In this document: in pieces, positions 1 to 9,819 of the stretch
Position numbering within the stretch: the first letter of the stretch is position 1
How the letters are laid out: each line of letters opens with the position of its first letter
Assembly: GCA_039619475.1 (NCBI GenBank)
Contig: CM077116.1
Span: 31,135,183-31,199,182, forward strand
Source of the DNA: Icerya purchasi
Taxonomy: Eukaryota; Arthropoda; Insecta; Hemiptera; Monophlebidae
DNA length: 64,000 nt
Direction: 5' to 3'
The notes under the pieces: model-generated
Told to the model about the DNA's origin: nothing
The model's database searches: none
The model's input: only the letters and a program-made list of their open reading frames with translations
Made by a program: the position numbers and the translations under genes

Positions 1-467
1 TTCATTTTAAACATAGAATTATTAACCCCTATTCCATTCTTTACTTCAAATAACCTTTTCATTTACACAGCAAAGCTAAAAATATTTAATCGAGATTTTC
101 ATTAGATGTTTCCACAGCATTCATTTATCGATTCTAAATGTGATATGTAGTTTTTTAAAAATTATTTACGATATTTCTTCATGTATATTAATTTTATTTA
201 TTTATTTATTTTTGTATTTGCGTATTACTTAAAGCTATAAATAGGTACCCACTCATTCTGATTTAATGTTAAATTAGCGGCTTTATTAACTTTGATGTAA
301 AATAATATTTTTTTTAAAAAAAATTTTATTTTGAGAAATTTAAATTAAATTATCTTTTAAATTCACACATCTTTCTTTGGAAGTATAATTATACTATGCA
401 GTAGTAAGATGTTCACAGTATTAAAGTGAATGTCCTGTTGATTGGTTTAGATTTTCACGAGTGCGAA
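1..467 (+). promoter_or_regulatory. Upstream region of the polymerase gene with TATA-like box
   Basis: This is AT-rich non-coding sequence before the polymerase gene. A TATA-like CTATAAATAG sits at 235-244, about 230 bp before the first in-frame ATG. An in-frame stop at 405-407 limits how far the polymerase frame can extend. If a terminal inverted repeat exists on this side, it is not recognisable within these bases. Confidence 0.4.
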
Positions 468-3400
468 ATGGCAGTTAGTGCGAGTTATATTGTTGAACAA
501 GTTAACACTAGATATAGATCTCGACTGGCAACCTACCGATTCGTTAACACCAACAACACGCAGCTGGATATTGAACGTTTTTTAATAGATATTAAGGACG
601 CGGTTATCGAAAAAATTGAAGACATTAACCGGACGGGTGTGAAAGTTAGCTTGACTCTACACTGTGTATTCGAGAAAATGGTTGCTAACGGTGAAATTAA
701 CACATCACCGATGTTTTTCCCTATATGTGCACGTTTGCTACTACTTGGTGATGATTTAGAGGGGTGGTTTGACGAGTCTGTACAGCAGATGAATGTGATG
801 GTTGACAAGATGGATCTCTCGTCCGGATCGGGTTGGTCAATTCGATCAATAGAATATCTCGAAGTTCGAGTTAATATTAGAAACATTCTTCAGCGTGCAG
901 GCTCTTTCATAGATCTACCCACCCCTCTAAAACGCACGAAAGCAGTTGTAAATGTTAAACCATTTAATGCTGACGATGAGAAATGTTTTATGTATGCGAT
1001 TCTCGCAAAATTTGTAGAACGAAATCCACAGCGAGTCAGTCAATATCTCTCGAATCCACTGTTGAGAGCAAGATATAATTGGACAAGCATTTTATTCCCA
1101 ACACCATTATCAGATGTGAGAATCTTCGAACAGAATAATCCCTCCGCCTCAGTCAATGTATATGGTGTAGATGATAAAAACATTGTTTTTCCTCTTCGAA
1201 TTACCAAAGAAGAAAGAGGCGTCCACCATGATCTCCTCCTCTTGAAAGAAGGCGACAAGCAGCATTTCTGTTGTATACGGGACTTATGCAAATTGGTTGG
1301 TCGGCAGATAAGTTCAAATGGTCACCAAATGTTTATTTGTCGGAGATGTTTATCGCACACTTATAATGCAGCGAAGCATTTAGATCACATCAAATTGTGC
1401 GGAGAAGTGCCCCCCGTCACAGCTATTATGCCGAAGAGTGAAAAGAACAATTTAAAATTCGATAAATATAAATACAAAGAGTTCGTCCCGTTTTGCATCT
1501 ATGGCGATTTCGAAAGTTTGCTAGTGAAAATTCAAGACACGGTTCCGGAAGCAGAAGAGGAGGAGATTGAAAGGAGACTGAGTGCAGAGAGGGTTAATTC
1601 TACGAATGAAGAAGATCCTTTCATTTCTATTATTGATGAGTCTGAAATGGTGTTGGGTGATGAGGCGCAGAACACTTTCGTCCGAAGAACACAGAGAAAT
1701 AATACCGTGAAAGTTCAACGTCATGAAGCGATGTCATATTGCTATTATGTAGTCAATCGACTAGATAATACAATATCACCGCCTCGATTATACCGAGGAC
1801 CTGACGCGGCAAAAAAGTTTGTACAGGAGTTAGTGCGGGAAGCAAAAATTATTGAGTCAGTTTACAGAAAGAAAGTGCGTATTTCGTGGACTGCTCAATG
1901 TCGTCGTAAATTTAGTACAGCTACCGAATGTCATATTTGTGGAGGTCTGTTAGGAAATGACAAAGTCGCAGATCATTGTCATTTAACTGGGAAATTTAGA
2001 GGTGCTGCTCACTCGCAATGTAATATTCAATATCAGCTTCCTTCATTTGTTCCCGTGATAATGCATAATTTGAGTGGATATGACGGTCATCTGATAATCA
2101 GAGAGCTGGCATATGACACACAAAATTTATTTGTGCTAGCAAGCACGGTAGAACGATACAAGGGATTTTCAAAGAGAATCAGTGACCATATTCAGCTGCG
2201 TTTTGTTGATTCTTTCCAGTTTATGGCTAGTAGTTTGGAGAAGTTGGCGAAAAATTTACCGGACGATTTATTTCGGCATACTTTAGCCAACCTCCCCAAT
2301 CAATCACAGCTCTCATTGCTAAGGCGTAAGGGTGTGTTTCCATATGAGTATTGTGATGACTGGTCTAAACTGGCAGAAACAACATTACCTAGCCGTGAAA
2401 AATTTTATAGTTCCCTTTCAAAAACACACATCTCCGACGAAGATTACAATCATGCGAGAAATGTATGGAGCACGCTGAATATCAGCACGTTAGGTGATTA
2501 TAGCGATATTTATTTGCGAACAGATGTGCTATTATTAGCTGACGTGTTTGAAAATTTTCGCGATGTTTGCCATAATATTTACCGTTTAGATGCATGTTGG
2601 TTCTTTAGTGCTCCTGGACTTAGTTTTCAGGCCATGTTGAAAGTTACAGGAATGCAAATAGAACTCCTCACGGATTACGATATGTATCTATTTTTTGAAT
2701 CTGCTATCCGTGGAGGATTAACTCAATGCTCTAAGCGTTATTGTGTTGCAAACAACCGATACGTTTCTTCGTCTGATTGTAGTGATCTCGGAGATGAGTC
2801 CAATTTTATATTCTACATCGATTGTAACAATCTATATGGTATAGCGATGTGTTCGCCGCTTCCATATAGAGGGTTTCAGTGGATGACTGATGAGGAAATT
2901 TCTAACTTTGACGTTATGGCTGTTGAGGATGATTCACCCATTGGTTATGTAATGGAAGTGGATCTCGAGTATATAAAGGAGTTGCATCTTTTACACTCAG
3001 ATTTACCATTATGCCCGATGTCTAAAAACGTTTCGCGTAGAGGTAACGTAAAAAAACTAGTGGCAACACTAGAAAATAAATCTAATTATATTATTCATTA
3101 TTCGTATTTGAAATTTGCTATCAAAAATGGTTTACGTCTTTGCAAAATTCATAGGGCAATTAAATTTGAACAGACATCGTGGCTTAAAAAATATGTCGAT
3201 CTCAATACTCAACTTCGCCAACAGGCAAAGAATGAGTTTGAGAAAAACTTTTACAAATTGATGACGAATGCAGCATACGGAAAACTGCTTGAAAATATTC
3301 GTTCTCGGCCTAATATTAAAGTAACTTGTAGTAAAATAAAATTTTCAAAAATGGTTGGTAAAACAACATTTAAAGACCGTACAATTTTCAGAGAGAGGCC

Positions 3401-4154
3401 TTTCTTATGTGCTATACATCAACATCGAACTAAATTAATGTTTGACAAGCCTTTATTTGTAGGAATGGCTGTGTTAGACATAAGTAAATGTATTATGTAT
3501 AGACATCATTATGATGTAATGTTGCCAATGTACGGACCTGAAAGGTTGCAACTTCTTTATATGGACACAGATTCATTTATTTATAATATAAAAACTGCAG
3601 ACCTCTACAATGACAATCGGAATAATTTAAGTTTATACGACACGAGTGATTATCCTACAAACCACTCGTGTCATAGTTTAATTAACAAAAAAAGGTTGGG
3701 GAAATTTAAAGACGAATCTAATAGTATACCAATAAGCGCATTCATTGGGCTCCGTTCAAAAGTATATTCTATCAAATTTAGCGATAATAATATTATTAAA
3801 AAATGCAAGGGAGTGCCCCAGTCAACGGTAAAACACGACCTTGCATTTAGTCACTATTGTTATTGTATATTAAATAAGGCCGTAAAGTATAAAACTAGGC
3901 ATATCAGTTTTAATATACGTAGCTTTAGTCATATATTGTACACTATAAAAGAGTCTAAATTAGCATTATCAGGGGCAGATGACAAGCGTTTAATAGGGAC
4001 CGATAATATTCATACATTCCCGTATGGACATGTAGATATTGTAAATTATAAAAATAATTTTAATTTAGTTTTAGACGAACTCTCTGTATTTACCGCGTAT
4101 AAACACAGCTCGTTATGGCAACCGGATTGTTATTATAAGCGTCTGATAGGTTAA
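468..4154 (+). CDS. PolB: Protein-primed family B DNA polymerase of Polinton
   Basis: Replicative polymerase expected to copy the element by protein priming. Numbering is from the ATG at 468. The frame is open 60 bp further up, but only a GTG (426) is available there. Residues about 165-325 form the N-terminal domain, ending in a Cys/His cluster. Exo I is DFES (D347, E349), Exo II HNLSGYD (H533, D539) and Exo III YLRTD (D686). Between Exo I and II lies an inserted zinc-binding endonuclease VII-like module, with CHIC at 488-491 and then DHCH and CN. Polymerase motif A is DCNNLYG (D785), motif B KLMTNAAYG (K930) and motif C YMDTDS (D1033, D1035), followed by a KCKGV motif. All catalytic residues are present and the 1,228-residue length fits the family, so it looks functional. 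Confidence 0.96.
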   Translation: MAVSASYIVEQVNTRYRSRLATYRFVNTNNTQLDIERFLIDIKDAVIEKIEDINRTGVKVSLTLHCVFEKMVANGEINTSPMFFPICARLLLLGDDLEGWFDESVQQMNVMVDKMDLSSGSGWSIRSIEYLEVRVNIRNILQRAGSFIDLPTPLKRTKAVVNVKPFNADDEKCFMYAILAKFVERNPQRVSQYLSNPLLRARYNWTSILFPTPLSDVRIFEQNNPSASVNVYGVDDKNIVFPLRITKEERGVHHDLLLLKEGDKQHFCCIRDLCKLVGRQISSNGHQMFICRRCLSHTYNAAKHLDHIKLCGEVPPVTAIMPKSEKNNLKFDKYKYKEFVPFCIYGDFESLLVKIQDTVPEAEEEEIERRLSAERVNSTNEEDPFISIIDESEMVLGDEAQNTFVRRTQRNNTVKVQRHEAMSYCYYVVNRLDNTISPPRLYRGPDAAKKFVQELVREAKIIESVYRKKVRISWTAQCRRKFSTATECHICGGLLGNDKVADHCHLTGKFRGAAHSQCNIQYQLPSFVPVIMHNLSGYDGHLIIRELAYDTQNLFVLASTVERYKGFSKRISDHIQLRFVDSFQFMASSLEKLAKNLPDDLFRHTLANLPNQSQLSLLRRKGVFPYEYCDDWSKLAETTLPSREKFYSSLSKTHISDEDYNHARNVWSTLNISTLGDYSDIYLRTDVLLLADVFENFRDVCHNIYRLDACWFFSAPGLSFQAMLKVTGMQIELLTDYDMYLFFESAIRGGLTQCSKRYCVANNRYVSSSDCSDLGDESNFIFYIDCNNLYGIAMCSPLPYRGFQWMTDEEISNFDVMAVEDDSPIGYVMEVDLEYIKELHLLHSDLPLCPMSKNVSRRGNVKKLVATLENKSNYIIHYSYLKFAIKNGLRLCKIHRAIKFEQTSWLKKYVDLNTQLRQQAKNEFEKNFYKLMTNAAYGKLLENIRSRPNIKVTCSKIKFSKMVGKTTFKDRTIFRERPFLCAIHQHRTKLMFDKPLFVGMAVLDISKCIMYRHHYDVMLPMYGPERLQLLYMDTDSFIYNIKTADLYNDNRNNLSLYDTSDYPTNHSCHSLINKKRLGKFKDESNSIPISAFIGLRSKVYSIKFSDNNIIKKCKGVPQSTVKHDLAFSHYCYCILNKAVKYKTRHISFNIRSFSHILYTIKESKLALSGADDKRLIGTDNIHTFPYGHVDIVNYKNNFNLVLDELSVFTAYKHSSLWQPDCYYKRLIG

Positions 4155-4365
4155 GCAGAGTGTCTGTGTGTGTTGATGTGAAAGAGCATGAATGTGTTTA
4201 TGTATGGTTCTGTTATTTTTTAGATAATAATTTACATCTGTCCCTGCAATAATATTAATAATATTTAATAAATAATACTAAACATCACGGAATCAAATAT
4301 TAATATTTCAAATTAAATAATACATAAAGATTTTAAAAATTTTCATCTATCTTTTTTTATAGAAC

Positions 4366-4854
4366 ATGAATTCTGAAGTTAAACTTTCCAATTTGCTTCC
4401 CGAAATGTTAGTTGAAATTAGTAAACATTTGAATGTGCTGGATGTTACACGATTGTCAAAATGCAGTAAACATATTCATAAAACTTTACGTACAGAAATA
4501 TCAAAAAGGGTGGCACTATTAAATAATGATTGCAGTTGGAATGAGTGTGATTTTTCTAATTTTTGTTTATCTCCTCGCGTTGATACAGTATGTTTTTACA
4601 AACTTCCGCTAGAGAATATTATGAAATATTTAAAGATTGCATGCGATCATGGCATAAGAAAATTCATTTTTTCAAATTGTGGGAACTTTAATAATCCTTT
4701 CGAATTACGCAAGTACTTTTTTTATTTTCCTTTTTATTTTGGCAATGATGTTCGCATATGCGACATTATAATTATAAATTCTGTTGTAAATATATGGGAC
4801 GACAATACAGTCAGAATTCTACATGACAATTTTAAATTTGAGTGTATAATATAG
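4366..4854 (+). CDS. F-box-like protein, first of a tandem pair
   Basis: A protein of 162 residues. The first 45 residues resemble an F-box: LPEMLVEISKHL followed by a VTRLSKCSKHIHK segment, the usual L-P-x-E-hydrophobic pattern with a later leucine/serine/cysteine helix. F-box proteins connect substrates to SCF ubiquitin ligases through Skp1. The rest has no recognised substrate-binding repeat. It lies about 210 bp after the polymerase gene on the same strand. The bases around its start codon (an ATAGAACATGAATTCT context) are almost the same as those of the gene at 5302, which points to tandem duplication. A role in redirecting host ubiquitination is inference. F-box capture is known in other large DNA viruses, but I do not recall it as a core Polinton gene. 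Confidence 0.6.
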   Translation: MNSEVKLSNLLPEMLVEISKHLNVLDVTRLSKCSKHIHKTLRTEISKRVALLNNDCSWNECDFSNFCLSPRVDTVCFYKLPLENIMKYLKIACDHGIRKFIFSNCGNFNNPFELRKYFFYFPFYFGNDVRICDIIIINSVVNIWDDNTVRILHDNFKFECII

Positions 4855-5301
4855 AAACATAGGTCTGAATTCATTATATTATTCTTTCCGGTAGCGATTT
4901 GTACTACCGACCTTTTTTTTTTTTCTTTTTTTCTTTCTTTACTTGCGCCTCTGTAAGCGGTTTCTCACACTGTCACTTCTGACCCTTTATATTTGTTATA
5001 CCTGGACCTATGCGGGTTCACCGTCAGGCACATGCTATGCCGACCTTTTTTCGATGTTTTATTTTATTATTATTATTATACCCGACCCTTTCACGGTGTT
5101 CTTCATTCAGTATCTATTATCGACATCGTCGTCGGCGTTATCTTATATTTTTTTTTCATAGGCACGTGCCTGCTATACAAGTTTATTTTCTCCGTCATTC
5201 TCACCTTCTCATAACTTAAATTGAAAATTAACAAATCAGAACCAGTTGTAAAGTTAAAGTAATATTACACATTTAATTTTTCTCATCCATAATTATAGAA
5301 C
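4855..5301. other. Intergenic region between the F-box genes
   Basis: About 450 bp rich in T runs and pyrimidines, with short overlapping open frames in all three plus frames. These are low in complexity and show no domain. I see no gene. The last 30 bases before 5302 repeat the upstream context of the first F-box gene. Confidence 0.5.
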
Positions 5302-5778
5302 ATGAATTCTCAAGTTAAATTGTTTGAATTACCGGAAGAAATGTTGGAAGAGATTGTTTATTATGTTGACACGGAAGATATAGCACGCCTTTCCACAACG
5401 TGTAAAATAATAAACAAAAAACTTCAAAGAATACTTTTAAAACGGATTACGTTTATAAATAATGAATGGATGGATGAGCGGAGATATGAAAAACGTGAGA
5501 CCTTCATTAACAATATTGAAATAAAAAAGAGTACTGATGTCGTATTCTTTAAAAATATCAAATCCGAATCATTTAGATTTATAACAACATTTATAATAAA
5601 TGCAATTTATAAAGGGGAAAGTGACCCGACAAGTCCGTATTTCCAAAATAATGTTAAAAAATATATAGTCACGTCTTCATTATTCGGCACTCCGAAAGTT
5701 TTAGTTTTAAATAAATTTGAAATTAAACGTTTTGGTTTAGATTATATTTATTCTATGGTACGATGCACAGTTTATTAA
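5302..5778 (+). CDS. F-box-like protein, second of a tandem pair
   Basis: A protein of 158 residues, paralogous to the gene at 4366. It starts MNSQVKLFELPEEMLEEIV, next to MNSEVKLSNLLPEMLVEIS in the first copy, and continues with DIARLSTTCKIINKKL. Both therefore keep an F-box-type N-terminus, while the C-terminal parts have diverged strongly. That pattern would suit a shared Skp1-binding end with different targets. No signal peptide or membrane segment is seen. Assignment rests only on the short F-box-like pattern and on having two copies, so function is tentative. Confidence 0.6.
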   Translation: MNSQVKLFELPEEMLEEIVYYVDTEDIARLSTTCKIINKKLQRILLKRITFINNEWMDERRYEKRETFINNIEIKKSTDVVFFKNIKSESFRFITTFIINAIYKGESDPTSPYFQNNVKKYIVTSSLFGTPKVLVLNKFEIKRFGLDYIYSMVRCTVY

Positions 5779-5863
5779 TATTTCCCTTTATTATTTTTCC
5801 TTTTTATTTTTACTTATTTATATATTTAATATCTGATAGGGTTTGTTCCAGAAAATAAATATA

Positions 5864-6088
5864 ATGGAATATAAATCAATGACTGCTACTCTCATAAGTC
5901 GGAGGAAACATCTACCACCACACGTAACATTTGAACAATTATTAAAACAATTTACACATAAAAGTAAGAGATGTAAGTGCCCTCCACCTGCAATTAAAAT
6001 TGCAGATATAATAAAAATGAAATTAGAAACGGATCCAAATAAATGGATCACTATCCATTTGTATTATTATAAGGAATGTGGCCTATAA
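5864..6088 (+). CDS. Small hypothetical protein
   Basis: An open frame of 74 residues from the ATG at 5864; the frame extends 7 codons upstream only from a TTG. The product is basic with a CKCPPP motif near the middle and a hydrophobic/aromatic C-terminal end. Codon composition is less biased to AT than the surrounding spacer, and it lies on the same strand as the F-box genes just upstream. I do not recognise a family. It may be a minor accessory gene of the element. Confidence 0.35.
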   Translation: MEYKSMTATLISRRKHLPPHVTFEQLLKQFTHKSKRCKCPPPAIKIADIIKMKLETDPNKWITIHLYYYKECGL

Positions 6089-6149
6089 TAGATTTATTTT
6101 TTTTTATTATTTCAAATTATTGTTTTTCCTTTTCCCTTTATTATATGCA

Positions 6150-6371
6150 ATGTTCGTAATCGTAATTGTAATCGTCGCCATCATCGTCATCATCGTCGTT
6201 AATTTATTAATTATATATTTTTTTTTTCCCTGTAAATATATGTATTCATTTATTTGTGTTTATTTCATTTTACTATTATTATTTACATGTATAATATCTA
6301 TTTGTTTCGGTATTAAGCATAAACTATACAGGTTAAAGAAGAAAAGAAGAACTTGCAATAAAGAAGAATAA
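6150..6371 (+). CDS. Possible small membrane protein
   Basis: An open frame of 73 residues from the first ATG. It has two hydrophobic segments (about residues 1-26 and 33-55, rich in Ile, Val, Leu and Phe) and a basic tail, KKKRR. It would be a two-pass small membrane protein. Much of the hydrophobicity comes from a repetitive ATC/GTC/ATT tract at about 6155-6205, so a chance frame in low-complexity DNA is a real alternative. An AATAAA at 6357 lies inside its 3' end. Confidence 0.27.
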   Translation: MFVIVIVIVAIIVIIVVNLLIIYFFFPCKYMYSFICVYFILLLLFTCIISICFGIKHKLYRLKKKRRTCNKEE

Positions 6372-6506
6372 GAAGAAGAAAAATTCTATTTTTATGAATT
6401 ATATACATTTATTCAAATTTATCACTAAAATACTAAAAATTACAAACAAAAAGATTTGAAAATTCAAAATTTACAACTAAAATATGAAAATTACAAATAA
6501 AAAAAT

Positions 6507-7460
6507 TTAAAAATCAAAAAGATTACGAGCAGAAATTGGAATTGTTGTAGGTTCAGGATCATTACATTTGCAAACTACATTTTCTTTTAAAATTGTTTTA
6601 TCTCCTTTATTAAAATCTTTTCCTAAAGTTTCCGGGCACATATCCCGCAAAAAATCTGCTACATTCTTAGGTCCGCATTGTTTACAATCTTTAATTAAGG
6701 TAGGATGAACTGCGCTAAGCTGCAATGAATCGGGTATATCAAAACTGTGATGTTTAAAACATGGAAAACATTTTTTAATATTTTCGTTTTTCCTCAATGA
6801 TTCGGGTAATTTATTGTAAAAATCACAAATTTTATCAGGACACTCCGAAATTAGTGTTTCTACTGTAACTTTCTGCAACGTTTGCTGTATAGGATACTTT
6901 ATTGTAGATAAAATAGGTCTGACATTCATATCGTACCATTTAATCATTATATGTGCATTCCGTAATGAGCATATATTTAATTTTCCGTCAGTGTGCGCAT
7001 CACATTTAATAGACTTTGATATAGCACCGTATGTATTATTTAAATTTCTCAAATTTGGCATACCGTAACGTGTTTCTAAATTAATTATTTCATAATCTGT
7101 AAGCGATGTAATCATCAATTTTTCCCATATTGTTTCGATTTTAGCATCCCCTTTGACGTAAATTTTTAAAGGTTGTAAACTAATTAAAACATTTTCCAAA
7201 TCGATAGATATATTTCTGTAATTGGAATCTCCAGCATTCCACGGGATGGAATGATAATTTCGTGTGAGCCATAAATTTGTACGTCTTTTACTATTGGTTA
7301 ATATATTCCAATCGATCGGTGGTTTATAAACTCGATGAAATTGTATTTTTCCATCTAAAGTTAAAATCACAAGCTCTTTAATAATGTAAGCATTATCATT
7401 ATTTTGAAAACACTGAAAGTCAATTATAACGTCGCGTACGGACTCGAATTCTGCCGACAT
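6507..7460 (-). CDS. Conserved Polinton-associated protein, possible divergent DEDD exonuclease-like fold
   Basis: A protein of 317 residues from the ATG at 7460. The frame stays open to an ATG at 7592, which would add 44 very hydrophobic residues; I prefer the internal start because the extension is AT-rich low-complexity sequence. The N-terminus reads VRDVIIDFQCF, followed by YIIKELVIL, then an aromatic/Pro block KPPIDW, WLTRNYHSIPW and IYVKGDAKIETIW. This layout resembles the first two motifs of DEDD 3'-5' exonucleases with a substituted acidic residue (DFQ rather than DFE). A CDAH...C segment follows, and the C-terminal half is Cys-rich (KKCFPCFKHH, KQCGPK, CKCND), so zinc binding is likely. 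It is first downstream of the capsid genes on minus. The nuclease idea is inference. Confidence 0.6.
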   Translation of the reverse strand: MSAEFESVRDVIIDFQCFQNNDNAYIIKELVILTLDGKIQFHRVYKPPIDWNILTNSKRRTNLWLTRNYHSIPWNAGDSNYRNISIDLENVLISLQPLKIYVKGDAKIETIWEKLMITSLTDYEIINLETRYGMPNLRNLNNTYGAISKSIKCDAHTDGKLNICSLRNAHIMIKWYDMNVRPILSTIKYPIQQTLQKVTVETLISECPDKICDFYNKLPESLRKNENIKKCFPCFKHHSFDIPDSLQLSAVHPTLIKDCKQCGPKNVADFLRDMCPETLGKDFNKGDKTILKENVVCKCNDPEPTTIPISARNLFDF

Positions 7461-7666
7461 TGTTAATATTATCAAATAAATAATAATAATAATAGAAAAA
7501 TAAATCAATACAAATAATTTTGTTAAAAAGGAAACTATATTAATTAAAACAAATAACAATAACACCAAGAAGACAGAAATAAGTACATTCATCGATCACA
7601 TACAAAACAATACTAAATGAAAACGATTAAATACATGTATTTTTATATTGCTTTTCTTCTCTCTCA

Positions 7667-8905
7667 TTACAATTCCAAAACATTATAGCTGGTTAATTTA
7701 TCGTGTATTATGAGAGCATAAACTAGCGTATTATCAGGGATATTTTTGCTGGTCTTAAAATCTACTCGCACTTGTAGCGGGCTTCCGTCATTTAGAAGTT
7801 CGTTTTGAAAATTACACGGAATAATAAAGAGCGGATATTTGTTGAGAAAATCTTCTACGCTCACTGCTGGATGTGGTGGATCTTTTCCGTAATACATTGT
7901 TTGAAAATTACAGTAGGTTAGGTATAGATTGGCAAACCTTTTTCGATCAAAGTCTAAATTCATTGTTTCATACGGATATCGTATCGAGTTTATGTAGGCA
8001 CAAATTTCAGTTACATTGACATGATCAAAAGTGGAAGCATTTTTTGCTAGATTATTCTGTTTATCGACCTGGAATCCAACGACTATGAAACGAGGTCGCT
8101 CTACAGTTGAAGTTGATTTTATTACCCAACTATGATCGGTAACGTTTGAAAGTGATGGTAAAACGGAAAGAGACCAAGCTCTGTACTGAATAGGTGCCTG
8201 CTTTATCCTTTTTATTCTGGTAAGTAGCGATATTTTTGCTCTGTCGCTCAACTTGACAAATGGAAGTTGCCACGCGATTGTATTCAACGATACATTAATA
8301 GCCTTATCAGCAGTGGATGAGAAAGCATTCTTGTCATTACTACCCCTCAATAACACAAGCTCTTGTGTTGCGTGTATAATCGCACGTCGATAATCTTCTG
8401 CAAATCCAAAAATGTACCGTAATGGAATAATAAATTGAAATTCTAGGGATGTAACTACAGTAGCTTCTGTCGATGAAGTCGCTGCCTCAACAACAGTTTT
8501 TGTCTCTCGTGTAAACATTTGTAAATCTGATGGATTTAAAGCGCAGGTACTATAATTATAGTCTGATTTAATATTTTCTGAGCATAATATTCGCCGCATG
8601 AGAGATGTAATCCCAGGATGACGTATACACTCCACTGTAGTTCCATTAATTTCATACCGTAGTTCTGAGAATAAAAAGAGCGGACCATTCATTGAAAATT
8701 CCACTGAGGGAGAGACAGTGCCTTGTAGTACTAGACAACTTTCTGACGGTAAAGTAATAACATCTTTTTGTTGAACGGGTATTCTTATTTCATCACTAGG
8801 ACCAAACTTTGAACTTGCATATGGTTTATGCGTATGTACTTCGTAGGCAGATATAGTCGAATCGACCACTGAATTAGCTGATTCAATCTCCAAAATGTGT
8901 TCCAT
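7667..8905 (-). CDS. MCP: Major capsid protein (double jelly-roll type)
   Basis: About 412 residues, beginning MEHILEIESANS. The frame extends 4 codons further upstream only to a GTG. It is beta-rich without membrane segments. It contains the blocks EIRIPVQQKDVITLP, LFLFSELRYEINGTTVE, GITSLMRRILC, WQLPFVKLSDRAKISLL and YPYETMNLDF, which match my recollection of the hexon-like major capsid proteins of insect Polintons. It would form the icosahedral shell. It lies beside the minor capsid gene on the same strand, as expected for a virion module. Folding prediction showing two jelly rolls would confirm it. No disruption is visible. Confidence 0.85.
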   Translation of the reverse strand: MEHILEIESANSVVDSTISAYEVHTHKPYASSKFGPSDEIRIPVQQKDVITLPSESCLVLQGTVSPSVEFSMNGPLFLFSELRYEINGTTVECIRHPGITSLMRRILCSENIKSDYNYSTCALNPSDLQMFTRETKTVVEAATSSTEATVVTSLEFQFIIPLRYIFGFAEDYRRAIIHATQELVLLRGSNDKNAFSSTADKAINVSLNTIAWQLPFVKLSDRAKISLLTRIKRIKQAPIQYRAWSLSVLPSLSNVTDHSWVIKSTSTVERPRFIVVGFQVDKQNNLAKNASTFDHVNVTEICAYINSIRYPYETMNLDFDRKRFANLYLTYCNFQTMYYGKDPPHPAVSVEDFLNKYPLFIIPCNFQNELLNDGSPLQVRVDFKTSKNIPDNTLVYALIIHDKLTSYNVLEL

Positions 8906-9054
8906 TATGCACTGCACTGAACTGGTGTTTATTTACTCAACCAATACTGTGTAACCCAACAATTTCAATATATTAATACTTTTTCTACTCAACAATTTTT
9001 TACTTTTACCTGTATTTATATGTTTTTCTATCGAGTGAAACGAAGGCAATTGCT

Positions 9055-9073
9055 GCTTATATATACTTTTAGC
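9055..9073 (-). promoter_or_regulatory. TATA-like late promoter candidate for the major capsid gene
   Basis: On minus the sequence contains AAAAGTATATATAAGC, about 150 bp upstream of the capsid start. The core AGTATATA recurs upstream of the minor capsid and PLA2 genes, so it may be a shared promoter element of the capsid block. Confidence 0.4.
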
Positions 9074-9105
9074 ATTATATATGATAGGCATTTTACTGCA
9101 TAGAA

Positions 9106-9819
9106 CTAATTCGAACTAGTTAGGTGTAAATTTAAAATTAATTCCTCATTACCAAAATCGATTAAATTTCCATTCTGATCCTTTATATATACATTTATCT
9201 CTGTTATGTACTCCGATGTTACCGGTAAGTATATTATGGATTTAGGATTTTCAGTAATTTTATAACCAGGTGCTATATTTAACGGAAAACTGTAAATGAG
9301 ATGAGATGAGAGACCGTTTATATATCCTCCGGTTGCTAAATTGCAGTACACATTTAAAATATTAATTGGCGTTATTTGTACAGTCTGAGGACTTGTATGC
9401 TGTTTCTGCGCTTCCAACACATGTGACACACCATCAAAACCTAACAGAGGGCCAATGCTATTTGGACCCAAAAACTGTAGATAGTATTTGCTTTGAAGTA
9501 CACACTTTAATGTTCTTTCGTCTGCTTTCAATATAATACTATCGTCAAAAATATCTCGTAAATATTCTTCGATATCTTCAATTTCATAACAGCCATTCGG
9601 TAGTGTAATATACTTTGCTGGTTCTGTTTTATTCTGCACTGGATCATTTTCATAGTAATACAACGTATTACATTTTGATGTAACGTTATGTATAGAGTGA
9701 TATGTTGATAGCGATACCAATCCAATACTCCATTGACGACTATTAGATAATAATAATGGGGGGAATACGTTACTAGTTAAATTCCCCGATTTATCACTTA
9801 GTTGAAATAAGTACGACAT
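9106..9819 (-). CDS. mCP: Minor capsid (penton) protein, single jelly-roll type
   Basis: A protein of 237 residues starting MSYLFQLSDKSGN. Recognisable blocks are QWSIGLVSLSTYHSIHNV, ITLPNGCYEIEDIEEYL, LLGFDGV, a NLATGGYINGLSSHLIYSF stretch and a C-terminal segment with INVYIKDQNGNLIDF. These match the penton-like minor capsid proteins of Polintons, which are expected to occupy the five-fold vertices. It lies directly upstream of the major capsid gene on minus with its own TATA-like box at 9911-9925. The reading frame is intact. Confidence 0.85.
   Translation of the reverse strand: MSYLFQLSDKSGNLTSNVFPPLLLSNSRQWSIGLVSLSTYHSIHNVTSKCNTLYYYENDPVQNKTEPAKYITLPNGCYEIEDIEEYLRDIFDDSIILKADERTLKCVLQSKYYLQFLGPNSIGPLLGFDGVSHVLEAQKQHTSPQTVQITPINILNVYCNLATGGYINGLSSHLIYSFPLNIAPGYKITENPKSIIYLPVTSEYITEINVYIKDQNGNLIDFGNEELILNLHLTSSN

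Noticed and set aside
1..425. Search for a Polinton terminal inverted repeat at the left edge and its partner between 16.7 and 24 kb
   Set aside because: I could not match the left 425 bases to the reverse complement of any stretch on the right, so I do not call terminal repeats or a target duplication.
426..467. GTG start of the polymerase at 426
   Set aside because: Eukaryotic initiation at GTG is unlikely and an ATG is available at 468.
4943..5219. Three overlapping plus-strand frames between the F-box genes
   Set aside because: Low-complexity pyrimidine-rich DNA opens all frames; no domain and no consistent choice of frame.
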